Shown: positions 54,224 to 63,014 of the stretch, in pieces
Position numbering within the stretch: position 1 is the first letter of the stretch
Layout of the letters: each line of letters opens with the position of its first letter
From: Strigamia acuminata
Lineage: Eukaryota; Arthropoda; Chilopoda; Geophilomorpha; Linotaeniidae
Direction: 5' to 3'
Assembly: GCA_949358305.1 (NCBI GenBank)
Contig: OX442322.1
Location: forward strand, 1,178,001-1,242,000
DNA: 64,000 nucleotides
Program-made: the position numbers and the translations under genes
The notes under the pieces: model-generated
Seen by the model: the letters and a program-made list of their open reading frames with translations, nothing else
Database searches by the model: none
What the model was told of the DNA's origin: nothing

Positions 54224-55264
54224 ATGAGCGATACCGGTAATTGGAGTTTGGCTAACATTGAGCCACTAAATGATGCGAACTATTTCCTATGGGAATCGAG
54301 AGTGGAGGGAGTCCTCAGGGCCAAGAAATTGTGGAAAGAAGTAATAGTTGGAGCCGAACCGCAGCGAGGAGTCCAAGGAGAAGCGGATTTTGACGCAAAA
54401 GAGAAAACTTGGAACGATTGGGACGATAAAAACGCGGCGGCCCACTTCACGATGATCAGCACCATGACGGCACCACAAGTTTTGAAATACTCAAACACAA
54501 AAGGTGCAAAGGCACTTTGGGATTTGGTGAAAACAAATATGGCGGCAAAAACCCAAGAATTGCAAATGAGAAGTGCCTGCGAGTTGACACAGCTGAAGAT
54601 GAACAGCAAGGAAGATGTAGACACCTACATGAACAGGGCAGAAGCGATAATCAACCGCTGTGCAAAACTTGGCAAAAATATTGATGACTACAAGAGCCAG
54701 TTTTACGTGACGAAGGGATTGCGACGAGAATTTGACGCGAATGTGCGCGCAATTGAGGTGCAAGCCAATATGGACATGTCGAAAATCCGCAACATACTAA
54801 AAATGGAGGAAGGTCGAATTTCAACTAGAAAAGAAGAGAAAAATACGACAACAAATGAAACCGCACTCAAAACACGTGAGAAAGGGCAGAAGCCGAAGCG
54901 CACATGCTTCAACTGTGGCCGTGGAGGGCACATGGCACGAGAATGCTACAGTGAGGCAAAATGTTACAACTGCCAGGAGTTTGGTGACTTATCGAAAGAT
55001 TGTTCGAAACCGAAACGAGAATTTAAAAGTGGCGACTCAAGAGGACGTGGTCGAGGCAGAGGCAATCAGCGAGGTCGCGGCAGAGGAAAAAGCGAAATAT
55101 CAATGATGGCGTACGAGGAAAAGCCTGAGTTCACACTCATGACGTACGAGATGGATGAAAACACCAATGATGAAGAGACGAATGAAGAAACAAACGAAGA
55201 AAACGATTGGGTGTTGGACAAGCCACATGACGGCGCTGGATGCAAAACATTTCGACACATTTGA
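54224..55264 (+). CDS. gag: Copia-1 gag
   Basis: About 346 residues from ATG 54224. UBN2-type Copia gag: LNDANYFLWESRVEGVL at the start, then LTQLKM and MNRAEAIINRC. Two zinc knuckles in a row: CFNCGRGGHMAREC and CYNCQEFGDLSKDC; the second has Asp where His is expected. An RGRGRG-rich basic tail follows. The frame then meets the protease start (DWVLD) and breaks: the Ser-Gly-Ala of the active site is missing and the frame shifts, so the ORF ends at 55264 without a protease. Confidence 0.85.
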   Translation: MSDTGNWSLANIEPLNDANYFLWESRVEGVLRAKKLWKEVIVGAEPQRGVQGEADFDAKEKTWNDWDDKNAAAHFTMISTMTAPQVLKYSNTKGAKALWDLVKTNMAAKTQELQMRSACELTQLKMNSKEDVDTYMNRAEAIINRCAKLGKNIDDYKSQFYVTKGLRREFDANVRAIEVQANMDMSKIRNILKMEEGRISTRKEEKNTTTNETALKTREKGQKPKRTCFNCGRGGHMARECYSEAKCYNCQEFGDLSKDCSKPKREFKSGDSRGRGRGRGNQRGRGRGKSEISMMAYEEKPEFTLMTYEMDENTNDEETNEETNEENDWVLDKPHDGAGCKTFRHI

Positions 55265-55373
55265 TGAAGATGAAAAGGATATCGGAATGGCGAAGAAAGG
55301 AAAAAGCATGAAATCGATTGGAATGGGCGAGATTGTGCTCGAACACGACGGGAAAAATTCCAGATTGTGTTGA
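55205..55373 (+). pseudogene. Copia-1 protease, active site deleted and frameshifted
   Basis: The expected D-S-G-A motif after WVLD is gone; the following bases in another frame read SHMTALDAKHFDTFDEDE, as after the motif in intact copies. A second frameshift lies near 55365-55372, before VPQIGSNLLSVSK in the pol frame. The element therefore cannot process its own polyprotein. Confidence 0.75.
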
Positions 55374-58348
55374 GCGTACCACAAATTGGAAGCAATTTGT
55401 TGTCAGTATCGAAAATAGTCGATAATGGACTAAAAGTCACATTCTCCAAAACGAGCGCAACAATTAATGATGAAAGTGGAGAACAAGTTATGATGGTGCC
55501 AAAAAAAGGAGACATGTTTGTGTTGAAGGCAAACATAAAAGAAAAAGAGAAGTCTTATAAAGCGGAGGAAAAAGACAACAATTGGCACGTGAGATTGGGA
55601 CATTTAAATTACAACACCCTGAGAGAGATGAAAAATGAAGAACTTGCATATGGCATAGAAATTAGCAGCAAAGGTGGCGCCGTGTGTGAACCGTGCATCG
55701 CAGGAAAGATGAAAAAGGCGTCACATAAGTCGGTAACAGACCGCCAATCGTCCAGCATCATGGAGCTGTGGCACATCGATCTAATTGGACCAATTGGACC
55801 CGAATCTCGAGGAGGTGCAAACTATATAATGACTGTAGTGGACGATTGGAGCAGGATGCTAATGATTAAGACGTTAAATGCAAAAAGCGACGCGAAGGAG
55901 AAGTTAACAGAACTTATCATTGGCATGGAGAGACAGACTGAAAAGAAGCTAAAGAAATTGAGAAGCGACAACGGCGGGGAGTTCCTGTCCAAGAGTATGA
56001 AAGAATGGACGACAAAAAGAGGCATTGAACACCAGCTGACCACAGCATTTAATCCGGCTAGCAATGGCGTCGCGGAACGCACAAACCGGACAATCTTGGA
56101 GATGTTGAGAGCAATATTGAAAGATTGCAAACTGCCGAAGATTTTCTGGGCGGAGTGTGCATCGACAGTGGCACACATCCGCAACCAATGCAAATCGTCA
56201 GTCCATGGACGCACACCATTTGAGATATGGTTTGGGAGGAAGCCAAATTTAAAATATTTGAGAAGATTTGGATGTATAGCATATGTGCTAATTAAGGATC
56301 ATAAACGAAAGAAATTGGATCCCAAAGCAGAAAAAGCAGTATTCATTGGATACTCGAATACAAGGAAGGCGTACCGAATTTATCACCCGGAAAGCGATTC
56401 AATTAGTGAAGAAATTGACGTGAAATTTGACAAAAGCAAAATTGGCGCAGATTTGCTGAATGAAGAAATCAAAGACGATGAAGAGATTGAGACAGTCAAA
56501 ATCGATCTGAACTGCGAAGAAAACGAAGACGAATCAGACGATGCCGAGGATGAAGAGCAAAACGAGATAAATGAGGAGGAAAATGAAGCCAATGAACCGG
56601 AAGATAACACGGAAGAAAACGACACTGAGGTCGAACGTGACGAACCACCACAGAGGGGACGACCAGCAGGGGTGACCAGGGAAATGAAGTTGGTCGCCGA
56701 TAAAGTGCAAAGAGAAGAACACAAGAAGAGATTGGTTGACCAGGGAGCGCGAAGATCTGAGAGAATTAAGACGAAGCAAATGGCATTACTAGTAGAAGAA
56801 ATCTTAACGCTGAAAAATTTCCACGAAGCAACAAACTCCCATCACGCGACAGAATGGAAAGCCGCGATGGATGACGAGATGAGCTCGATGAAACAACACG
56901 GAGTGTGGAAAATTGGAAAATTGCCAAAAGGAAAGAAGGCGGTGAAATCCAAGTGGGTTTATAAAGTGAAGTTAAATTCCGAGGGGGAACCGGAAAGATT
57001 CCGAGCAAGATTAGTAGCCACTGGATACTCGCAGAAATTCGGGGACGACTACGAGCTGACCTTTGCCCCGGTCATCAGGATAGAGACACTGAGAATGCTG
57101 ATCAATGTAGCAGCGAAAATCAACAGACCGTTGAAACAACACGACGTTAAAGCCGCATATCTGCACGGCAAACTGAAAGAAGTGATATTTATGATACAGC
57201 CAGAAGGATATGTTGAAGGAGGAAAAGGACATGTATGCCAATTAATCAAAAGCATCTATGGATTAAAACAGGCAGGGAGATGTTGGTTTGAAATGTTGGA
57301 TAAGACATTGAAGAAAATTGGATTTAAACCATCTCCAGAGGACCCATGCCTTTACGTGATTTTTGTTGATGGCAACTTTATGTTTCTAGGCGTGTACGTG
57401 GACGATGACTTATCTTTGGCATCCACAGACGAATTTGAGACGGAATTAATGTCGAAAATGAAGGAAGAAATTGAGTTCGTGAGCATAGGCAGACTGGAAT
57501 ACATCCTGGGAATCCAAGTCGAGTATAAAAATGGAAGAATCAACATCCACCAAGGTGGATACATCAAGCGATTGGTGGAGAGCGAGGGATTGGAGGAATG
57601 CAATGCCACGATAACACCAGTGAACCCCAATCAAAATTTGGACGAATTTGACGACAGCGAGAAAATTGACGCAACACAGTATCAAGAACTGCTGGGCAAG
57701 ATGATGTACCTTGCCACACACACGAGGCCAGATCTGAGTTTCCCGATGAGCCTGTTATCCCAATATAACAAGGACCCACGAAAGATCCATTTTACAGCAT
57801 TGAAGCGTGTGCTGAGATACCTGAAGGGGACGACGAACTACAAGCTCAGTTACGGAAGAAAAGAGAGCCACGTCCACGGCTACTCGGGCGCGAGTTGGGA
57901 CCGGACATCGAACGCACGGTCATTCTCCGGATTCATCACACTTGACGGAAGTTCGATTATTAACTGGAAGTGCCAGAAACAAGCGATTGTCGCAATGTCG
58001 AGTACAGAGAGTGAGCTCTTGGGGCTGACCGAAGGAGTGCGCGAATTAATTTGGTTAAAGCAACTCGCAATTGGATTAAATGGAGAAATCGACGACGGAA
58101 ATACCACAACGATGCACTGTGACAGTTTAAACGCGGTAAAACTGTTGCGAGGCGGTGCGCAGAAGACGAGGACCAAACATCTAAATCGCAAAGTGCATTT
58201 CATCAAACAAGAGATCGAGGATGGAAACGTTATCGTGGAACATGTCCCAAGCGAGGACATGTTAGCAGACTTTTTAACGAAGCCTTTAGCTGGACCTGCA
58301 CTAAATGGAATACTAGAAGCATTAGGACTAAAGACTGTGGGGGAATAA
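55367..58348 (+). CDS. pol: Copia-1 pol: integrase, reverse transcriptase, RNase H
   Basis: About 990 residues without internal stop. GAG-pre-integrase region WHVRLGHLNYNTLREM with CEPC, integrase catalytic triad in IDLIGPIGP, LRSDNGGEF and NGVAERTNRTI, then an acidic linker (Asp/Glu-rich, about residues 365-430), reverse transcriptase with KSKWVYKVK, DVKAAYLHGKL and YVDDDLSLAS, and RNase H with STESELLGLTEG. Most of these match Copia pol order exactly. The frame opens after the broken protease, so in this copy pol would lack its normal gag link. The start codon given is not ATG. Confidence 0.93.
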   Translation: MLSVPQIGSNLLSVSKIVDNGLKVTFSKTSATINDESGEQVMMVPKKGDMFVLKANIKEKEKSYKAEEKDNNWHVRLGHLNYNTLREMKNEELAYGIEISSKGGAVCEPCIAGKMKKASHKSVTDRQSSSIMELWHIDLIGPIGPESRGGANYIMTVVDDWSRMLMIKTLNAKSDAKEKLTELIIGMERQTEKKLKKLRSDNGGEFLSKSMKEWTTKRGIEHQLTTAFNPASNGVAERTNRTILEMLRAILKDCKLPKIFWAECASTVAHIRNQCKSSVHGRTPFEIWFGRKPNLKYLRRFGCIAYVLIKDHKRKKLDPKAEKAVFIGYSNTRKAYRIYHPESDSISEEIDVKFDKSKIGADLLNEEIKDDEEIETVKIDLNCEENEDESDDAEDEEQNEINEEENEANEPEDNTEENDTEVERDEPPQRGRPAGVTREMKLVADKVQREEHKKRLVDQGARRSERIKTKQMALLVEEILTLKNFHEATNSHHATEWKAAMDDEMSSMKQHGVWKIGKLPKGKKAVKSKWVYKVKLNSEGEPERFRARLVATGYSQKFGDDYELTFAPVIRIETLRMLINVAAKINRPLKQHDVKAAYLHGKLKEVIFMIQPEGYVEGGKGHVCQLIKSIYGLKQAGRCWFEMLDKTLKKIGFKPSPEDPCLYVIFVDGNFMFLGVYVDDDLSLASTDEFETELMSKMKEEIEFVSIGRLEYILGIQVEYKNGRINIHQGGYIKRLVESEGLEECNATITPVNPNQNLDEFDDSEKIDATQYQELLGKMMYLATHTRPDLSFPMSLLSQYNKDPRKIHFTALKRVLRYLKGTTNYKLSYGRKESHVHGYSGASWDRTSNARSFSGFITLDGSSIINWKCQKQAIVAMSSTESELLGLTEGVRELIWLKQLAIGLNGEIDDGNTTTMHCDSLNAVKLLRGGAQKTRTKHLNRKVHFIKQEIEDGNVIVEHVPSEDMLADFLTKPLAGPALNGILEALGLKTVGE

Positions 58349-58449
58349 TGACTTTATTGTGTGCAGTGTTCATATTGATTGTTTTTATATAATTGTGTTT
58401 TTGAGAAGTGTTTTTGTGATGAAATCGAATTGTTGATTTTGGGGAAATT

Positions 58450-58657
58450 TGTTGGGATATTTGATGTGGAAAATCACCACTTGATGTCATTGTGTAATCA
58501 GTGTAGTTTGAGTTTTTTATATCCTGTGGTGACACTCCTACCATATATGGAGTGAACATCCTTCCTGTGTTTTTTTCCCACTCTTTCACTTGATGTAGAA
58601 CAGTGAGGTTGCTCTAAACTGTATTAAACTTCAACCGTTTTTACTTGATTCATAACA
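58450..58657 (+). repeat. 3' LTR of Copia-1
   Basis: 208 bp, followed directly by the target duplication ttatt at 58658-58662. Confidence 0.95.
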
Positions 58658-58725
58658 TTATTGGTGTCTACAAATAAAGCCAATGCTTGTTTGTAATCAC
58701 CTTTAATTACATGTGTAGAAAACAT
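58658..58725 (-). pseudogene. First codons of the coiled-coil gene, cut off by Copia-1
   Basis: The complement of 58723-58725 is ATG; the frame is open to 58663, crosses the duplicated ttatt and continues at 53704 in the large frame. A TAA at 58741-58743 lies upstream in the same frame, so this ATG is the natural start. The piece has 21-22 codons. Confidence 0.75.
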
Positions 58726-58982
58726 TATTCTATTAGATAGTTACTTTTTTTAAAAACATTTTTAGATGAAAAACTAATGTTTAGTATATTAGATTGTACA
58801 CTTAAACAAACAACTTTTTTAAAAAAATATTAAATAAAATATGTAGGAGCTAAAAATATTATTATATATTTTGTTAGTTCATTTATTTATTTTCTTACAA
58901 TTATTTAACTATTAGTAAATAAATAATACTATATTTATTTTTATATAAATATCAAACTTTGATCGAATGGATTAAAATCAAC
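58726..58982. promoter_or_regulatory. Divergent promoter region between coiled-coil and helicase genes
   Basis: 257 bp, strongly AT-rich. TATA-like ttatatattt near 58862 and tttttatataaat near 58938-58950. The two genes start on opposite sides, an arrangement common in large DNA viruses and in bidirectional host promoters. Confidence 0.45.
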
Positions 58983-60470
58983 ATGTCCGCTACTGGTTTA
59001 ACACCGTCACAGAAACAAATTTATGATAAATTGGTTTTACACAGAGATTATTCCAAGCCAAAATGGTTCACAATAAGTGGTTGCCCAGGAACAGGAAAAA
59101 CATATATAATTGAACAACTCCACAGACACTTTGAATCAGTCAGTCATCCTCATTTTATTGTTGCACCAACCAATGTATCTGCAAAATTAATTAATGGTAA
59201 AACAATACACGCAGTAATGACAGGTGGCAGAGATTTAATAGAAATGTTAAAGTCTTTTTCTGAAGATGTAAATCTTTCCTTTTTTTGGGGATCTAGTAAC
59301 CCATTTGAAACCATTAATAATCCCAATTTTGAAGCTCTGTTGATGATGCACATGTCAATGTTTAATTTAAATCATTCCAAAGGATGTTTAAAGAGTACTG
59401 ACGCCACATTCTGCCCCAGTGATTCCCGTAGTGATTGTCAAGAGTTGACCGTACTTATTGACGAAATTGGATTATTACCTGTTCCAGTGTTTTATTATTT
59501 CTTATATCTGATTCCAGAAAATACGCAGATTATCATGTTTGGAGACGAACACCAGATTTTACCAACTGATGGTTTAAATAAATCTCTTTTTGATATATTT
59601 CCAAGAATCAATCGGGCTTTAATTCAACAATTTTATTTAACTGAGAATATACGACATAATAAGAATAAATATTTTCAACGGTTTATTATGGATTGGTACG
59701 ATAACAACCGTTTGAGAGAAGAAATTCCATTTTTGAGGTTTGGCGGTGACGAAAACGATTTCACGAAGCTGAGAGGTAAAAAACTCGTCATTTGTGGTAG
59801 AAACGATACCGTATATACGTATGGAATTAAAATGTTGAAAGAAATAGAAGGCACGGTAATTTCTATCGCACCTCTTATATTAAAAATAAATCGAAGCAAA
59901 CTTCCACGTGGCGCTACACTATTTCCGAAAAAAAAGACTGCGAAGTTTCTCAGGAATATTTTTTTGAAACCAGGTGTCCCTGTAATATTAAATAAAACTA
60001 TAAATCATGAATTAGTATGTAATTCGGTATACACATTTGTTAAATATAATTCCGAAGGTGATACTTTGGAATTGACTGACAGTGATCTATCAAAAGTTTA
60101 TTTGAATCGATGTCGGTATTATGTAGAAATTGATAGCTTATGTGTATATGAAATACGAAAGTTTCCAGTTGACCTTTTTCTTGCCGTAACAACTCATAAG
60201 GTGCAAGGACTGACAATAGATTATCCAATTCTAATTATTTACGATGATCTTTGGTTGCCAGAACAATTCTATGTGGCGGTATCGAGAGTTACAACACCTG
60301 GGTTGATCTATTCGTCAGTAAGCCCACTAATTTATCCTGAAAGTCTGTCAATGGATACTGATAGCAAACCAAAAAATCTAACCACAAACAAATTTCAAAA
60401 TGTTGTTCAATTTGTAAAATTAACTCTGATTTTTTACAAATATATGAAGCTAAAAGTACTCGTAGGTTGA
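58983..60470 (+). CDS. SF1 DNA helicase, Pif1/Dda-like
   Basis: A 495-residue single-exon protein from ATG 58983 (the frame is open to 58959 without ATG). ATP-dependent helicase with all core motifs: Walker A GCPGTGKT (about 33-40), Ia APTNVSAKLINGKTIHAV, Walker B VLIDEIG (about 156-163), III FGDEHQILPTDG (about 187), V/VI LAVTTHKVQGLTID and QFYVAVSR (about 400-435). The order and THK-QG spacing fit the Pif1/RecD/Dda branch. It is too short for a cellular Pif1 with its usual extensions and lacks the Rep domain of a Helitron protein. Stand-alone Pif1-like helicases of about this size are known from large insect DNA viruses such as nudiviruses (helicase 2); descent from one is an inference. Copia-2 is inserted exactly at its stop codon but leaves the frame intact. 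Confidence 0.85.
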   Translation: MSATGLTPSQKQIYDKLVLHRDYSKPKWFTISGCPGTGKTYIIEQLHRHFESVSHPHFIVAPTNVSAKLINGKTIHAVMTGGRDLIEMLKSFSEDVNLSFFWGSSNPFETINNPNFEALLMMHMSMFNLNHSKGCLKSTDATFCPSDSRSDCQELTVLIDEIGLLPVPVFYYFLYLIPENTQIIMFGDEHQILPTDGLNKSLFDIFPRINRALIQQFYLTENIRHNKNKYFQRFIMDWYDNNRLREEIPFLRFGGDENDFTKLRGKKLVICGRNDTVYTYGIKMLKEIEGTVISIAPLILKINRSKLPRGATLFPKKKTAKFLRNIFLKPGVPVILNKTINHELVCNSVYTFVKYNSEGDTLELTDSDLSKVYLNRCRYYVEIDSLCVYEIRKFPVDLFLAVTTHKVQGLTIDYPILIIYDDLWLPEQFYVAVSRVTTPGLIYSSVSPLIYPESLSMDTDSKPKNLTTNKFQNVVQFVKLTLIFYKYMKLKVLVG

Positions 60471-60677
60471 CTGTTGGTTTTGAGTGCCCAGTCTTCACGC
60501 CAGGTGAACGTTTCACCTGCGCACCCACGACGTCCAGATGACGTACTTGGCGTAAACCAATCAGGGTTGAGCGCACCTGTATATAATGTGTTAGCAATTA
60601 GAATAAAGTTAGTCATTTGCTGTTAAACCTAACCACGCGTCTTATCATTGTCCCAACCTTCGACACTAAAAACTACA

Positions 60678-60706
60678 GGTTATGGGCCCAGCACGCTTCC
60701 ACTGCG
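60678..60706 (+). promoter_or_regulatory. Copia-2 primer-binding site: internal part of initiator tRNA-Met (half-tRNA)
   Basis: GGTTATGGGCCCAGCACGCT and the next bases are complementary to the anticodon-stem and D-arm half of animal initiator tRNA-Met, not to its 3' end. The same kind of half-tRNA priming is known for Drosophila copia. The match runs about 28 bases with one mismatch to the tRNA as I recall it. Confidence 0.8.
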
Positions 60707-60791
60707 GATAATATCGAGATTTGGGACGAAACGATCGAAGAAGTCAAAACGTTTTTGATACGAACCGTTTCGAGAAACAAAATCAGAAACG

Positions 60792-62666
60792 ATGGCGAAT
60801 GCAGGCGGAATTTCGGCTAGAATCGAACCACTGGGGAAAGAAAACTACGATGCCTGGAAAGTCCAAATGGAAGCAATTTTGGGGAAGAACGATCTCTTAA
60901 AGTACGCGGACGGAACATTGAAGCGACCAGAAGTTGATCCAAGCAACAATAACACCAAGAAAGCCGCCGAAAATTGGGACGTGAGAGACAGAAACACGAG
61001 ATACGATATTTTGCTACACGTAAAACAGTCGGAGATTCGATTGTTGAAAAACTGTAAAACCTCAAACGAATTATGGAGAAAATTGGACGAAATTTACGAA
61101 GCGAAAGGACCGGCAAATATGGGCATGTTGCTGAAACAAATTTGCGGAAACAAAATGGCTGAGAACGAAAACGTGCGTGACTATCTGAAGGGATTTTTTG
61201 AAGCGGTTGATAAGCTACTCGACATGGATATGGAAATCCATCCGACACTTACTGGGACGCTGCTGTTGCAAAGTTTGCCGAAATCATTCGATACGTTCAA
61301 GATCACGATGGAATCGCGAGACACATTGCCGACGCTGGAAGCGCTAAAAGCTAAAATTATAGCCGCAGCAATTTCTCAAGAAAAAGATAAAGAAGAAGTA
61401 TCCGACGCAATGTTGGCCAAGAAATCGTTCCAAAAACGGAGGCAGCCGAAGAACGGCGACGATGAATCGGATTCTGATGAAAAGCCGACTTTCAAGTTCA
61501 AGTGCCACGGTTGCGGAAAAATCGGCCACAAAATCGCCGATTGCCGAAGTAAAAGCAAGAAGGAAAGCGCATCGAGAGCCGAGAAGTCCAAGTACGAATT
61601 ATTTTTCTGCGAACAAAACGAGACAGCATTGAAATGCGAGAAGTCACGGCCGAGAAATTGGTGTTTGGACAGCGGCGCAAGTTCCCACATGTGCTCGAGC
61701 AATTCAACATTTTCAACGATCGAATTCCTGAAGAACCAGAAATTGAATTTGGCCAGTAAAGCGAGTACGAACATCGACGGAAAAGGAACCGCGAAAATCG
61801 TCGTCAAAACTGGAGACGGAAATATGAAGTTGGATTTGACGGAGACTCTCTTGGTACGGGATTTGCGAACGAATTTGATGTCAGTCGGAAAGATCACAGA
61901 GCGGGGACACAAGGTGATTTTTGACAATAAATCAGCAGAAATAATAAGCCCGAAGGGAGAAATCGTATTCACCGCCGAAAAAAGAAACGGATTATATTAC
62001 ATCGTCGACAAGACCGAGGATGCTGCGACCGCAATGGAAATCGAAGTCAGAACCGGGAACATGAAGACCGAAAAAGCAAGTACGGAAGTCAAGAAGACGA
62101 GAACCGAGAACAAGAAAACAGCTGCGGAAGTCAAGAAGACGAGAACCGAGAACAAGAAAACAGCTGCGGAAGTCAAGAAGACGAGAGCCGAAAACAAGAA
62201 AACAGCTGCGGAAGTCAAGAAGACTAGAACCGAGAACGTAAAAATTCGCGAATGGCACGAGAAGCTCGAATACGAATCAATTTTGAAGAAACTGAAAAAC
62301 GACTTTGCAGAACAGATAAGTCAAACATTAATGGAAATGGCGCAATATATGATTTTGCAGCCGAGTGAGGAATCAAGTGTGGAACTAGACAAGAACGAGA
62401 ACGAAGTCAAAATTTCCGAGAACGAGAACGAAGTTGAAATTTCCGAGAACGAGAACGAAGTAGAAATTTTCGAGAACGAGACGGAACAAGGGGAAGTCGA
62501 AATCAAGATCAATGATGAAGTCGAGAACGAGACTGAACAAGGGGAAGTCGAAACTCTCCAGATCAAAAACGTACGAGCGCCTCCGCGACAATCTTCGAGA
62601 ACTCGGAGGCTGTATTCAAATCGAAATGGAAAACCACCAGGAAGAATTCGATATGAAGAGTATTAA
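60792..62666 (+). CDS. Copia-2 gag-protease protein with repeat-filled C-terminus
   Basis: 624 residues from ATG 60792. UBN2-type gag (ENYDAWKVQMEAIL, NELWRKLDEIYEAKG), a zinc knuckle CHGCGKIGHKIADC (about residue 237), protease WCLDSGASSHMC (about 291), and the region before integrase (LRTNLMSVGKITERGHKV). Where integrase should begin there is a tandem repeat of 14 residues (AEVKKTRTENKKTA, 42 bp, about 3.5 copies, 62085-62245), a worn WHEKLEYESILKKLK, then 9-residue repeats (ENENEVEIS, 27 bp, 62396-62500). The last 25 residues are Arg-rich. The frame is intact and the protease triad is present. Confidence 0.9.
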   Translation: MANAGGISARIEPLGKENYDAWKVQMEAILGKNDLLKYADGTLKRPEVDPSNNNTKKAAENWDVRDRNTRYDILLHVKQSEIRLLKNCKTSNELWRKLDEIYEAKGPANMGMLLKQICGNKMAENENVRDYLKGFFEAVDKLLDMDMEIHPTLTGTLLLQSLPKSFDTFKITMESRDTLPTLEALKAKIIAAAISQEKDKEEVSDAMLAKKSFQKRRQPKNGDDESDSDEKPTFKFKCHGCGKIGHKIADCRSKSKKESASRAEKSKYELFFCEQNETALKCEKSRPRNWCLDSGASSHMCSSNSTFSTIEFLKNQKLNLASKASTNIDGKGTAKIVVKTGDGNMKLDLTETLLVRDLRTNLMSVGKITERGHKVIFDNKSAEIISPKGEIVFTAEKRNGLYYIVDKTEDAATAMEIEVRTGNMKTEKASTEVKKTRTENKKTAAEVKKTRTENKKTAAEVKKTRAENKKTAAEVKKTRTENVKIREWHEKLEYESILKKLKNDFAEQISQTLMEMAQYMILQPSEESSVELDKNENEVKISENENEVEISENENEVEIFENETEQGEVEIKINDEVENETEQGEVETLQIKNVRAPPRQSSRTRRLYSNRNGKPPGRIRYEEY

Positions 62667-62803
62667 TTAGTAAAACAAAATATTTGAATTGTTTGAGAAA
62701 AATATGTTTAATATTTGAATTGTTTAAGAAAAGTGTTTTTAATTATTTTAACTTTTGAGATGTAAAAATGTTGGAATATGTGGTGACTGGCACTCAGGGG
62801 AAG

Positions 62804-63009
62804 TGTTGGTTTTGAGTGCCCAGTCTTCACGCCAGGTGAACGTTTCACCTGCGCACCCACGACGTCCAGATGACGTACTTGGCGTAAACCAATCAGGGTT
62901 GAGCGCACCTGTATATAATGTGTTAGCAATTAGAATAAAGTTAGTCATTTGCTGTTAAACCTAACCACGCGTCTTATCATTGTCCCAACCTTCGACACTA
63001 AAAACTACA
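62804..63009 (+). repeat. 3' LTR of Copia-2
   Basis: 206 bp, identical by eye to 60472-60677, followed by ttgac. Confidence 0.95.
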
Positions 63010-63014
63010 TTGAC

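Larger units (their letters stand above)
53705..58657 (+). mobile_element. Copia-1: Ty1/Copia LTR retrotransposon, 4.95 kb
   Basis: LTRs 53705-53912 and 58450-58657 (208 bp each, TGTTGGG...AACA) differ at two positions by eye. The 5-bp target duplication ttatt lies at 53700-53704 and 58658-58662. Integrase precedes reverse transcriptase, which defines Copia. A primer site follows the 5' LTR and a purine-rich ttttggggaaattt precedes the 3' LTR. It lies antisense in the coiled-coil gene. Confidence 0.97.
60472..63009 (+). mobile_element. Copia-2: non-autonomous Copia element, 2.54 kb
   Basis: Two 206-bp LTRs (60472-60677 and 62804-63009), identical by eye, TGTTGGTTTT...AACTACA. Target duplication ttgac at 60467-60471 and 63010-63014. 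TATA-like tgtatataatg is in the LTR (about 60578). A purine-rich cagggg-aag precedes the 3' LTR. It codes for gag and protease only; integrase and reverse transcriptase are absent, so it must move with enzymes from another element. Confidence 0.95.

Noticed and set aside
58959-60470. Helicase as part of a Helitron
   Set aside because: No Rep domain or HUH motif is present, and no Helitron ends (TC start, CTRR with hairpin) were seen; the protein is only 495 residues.
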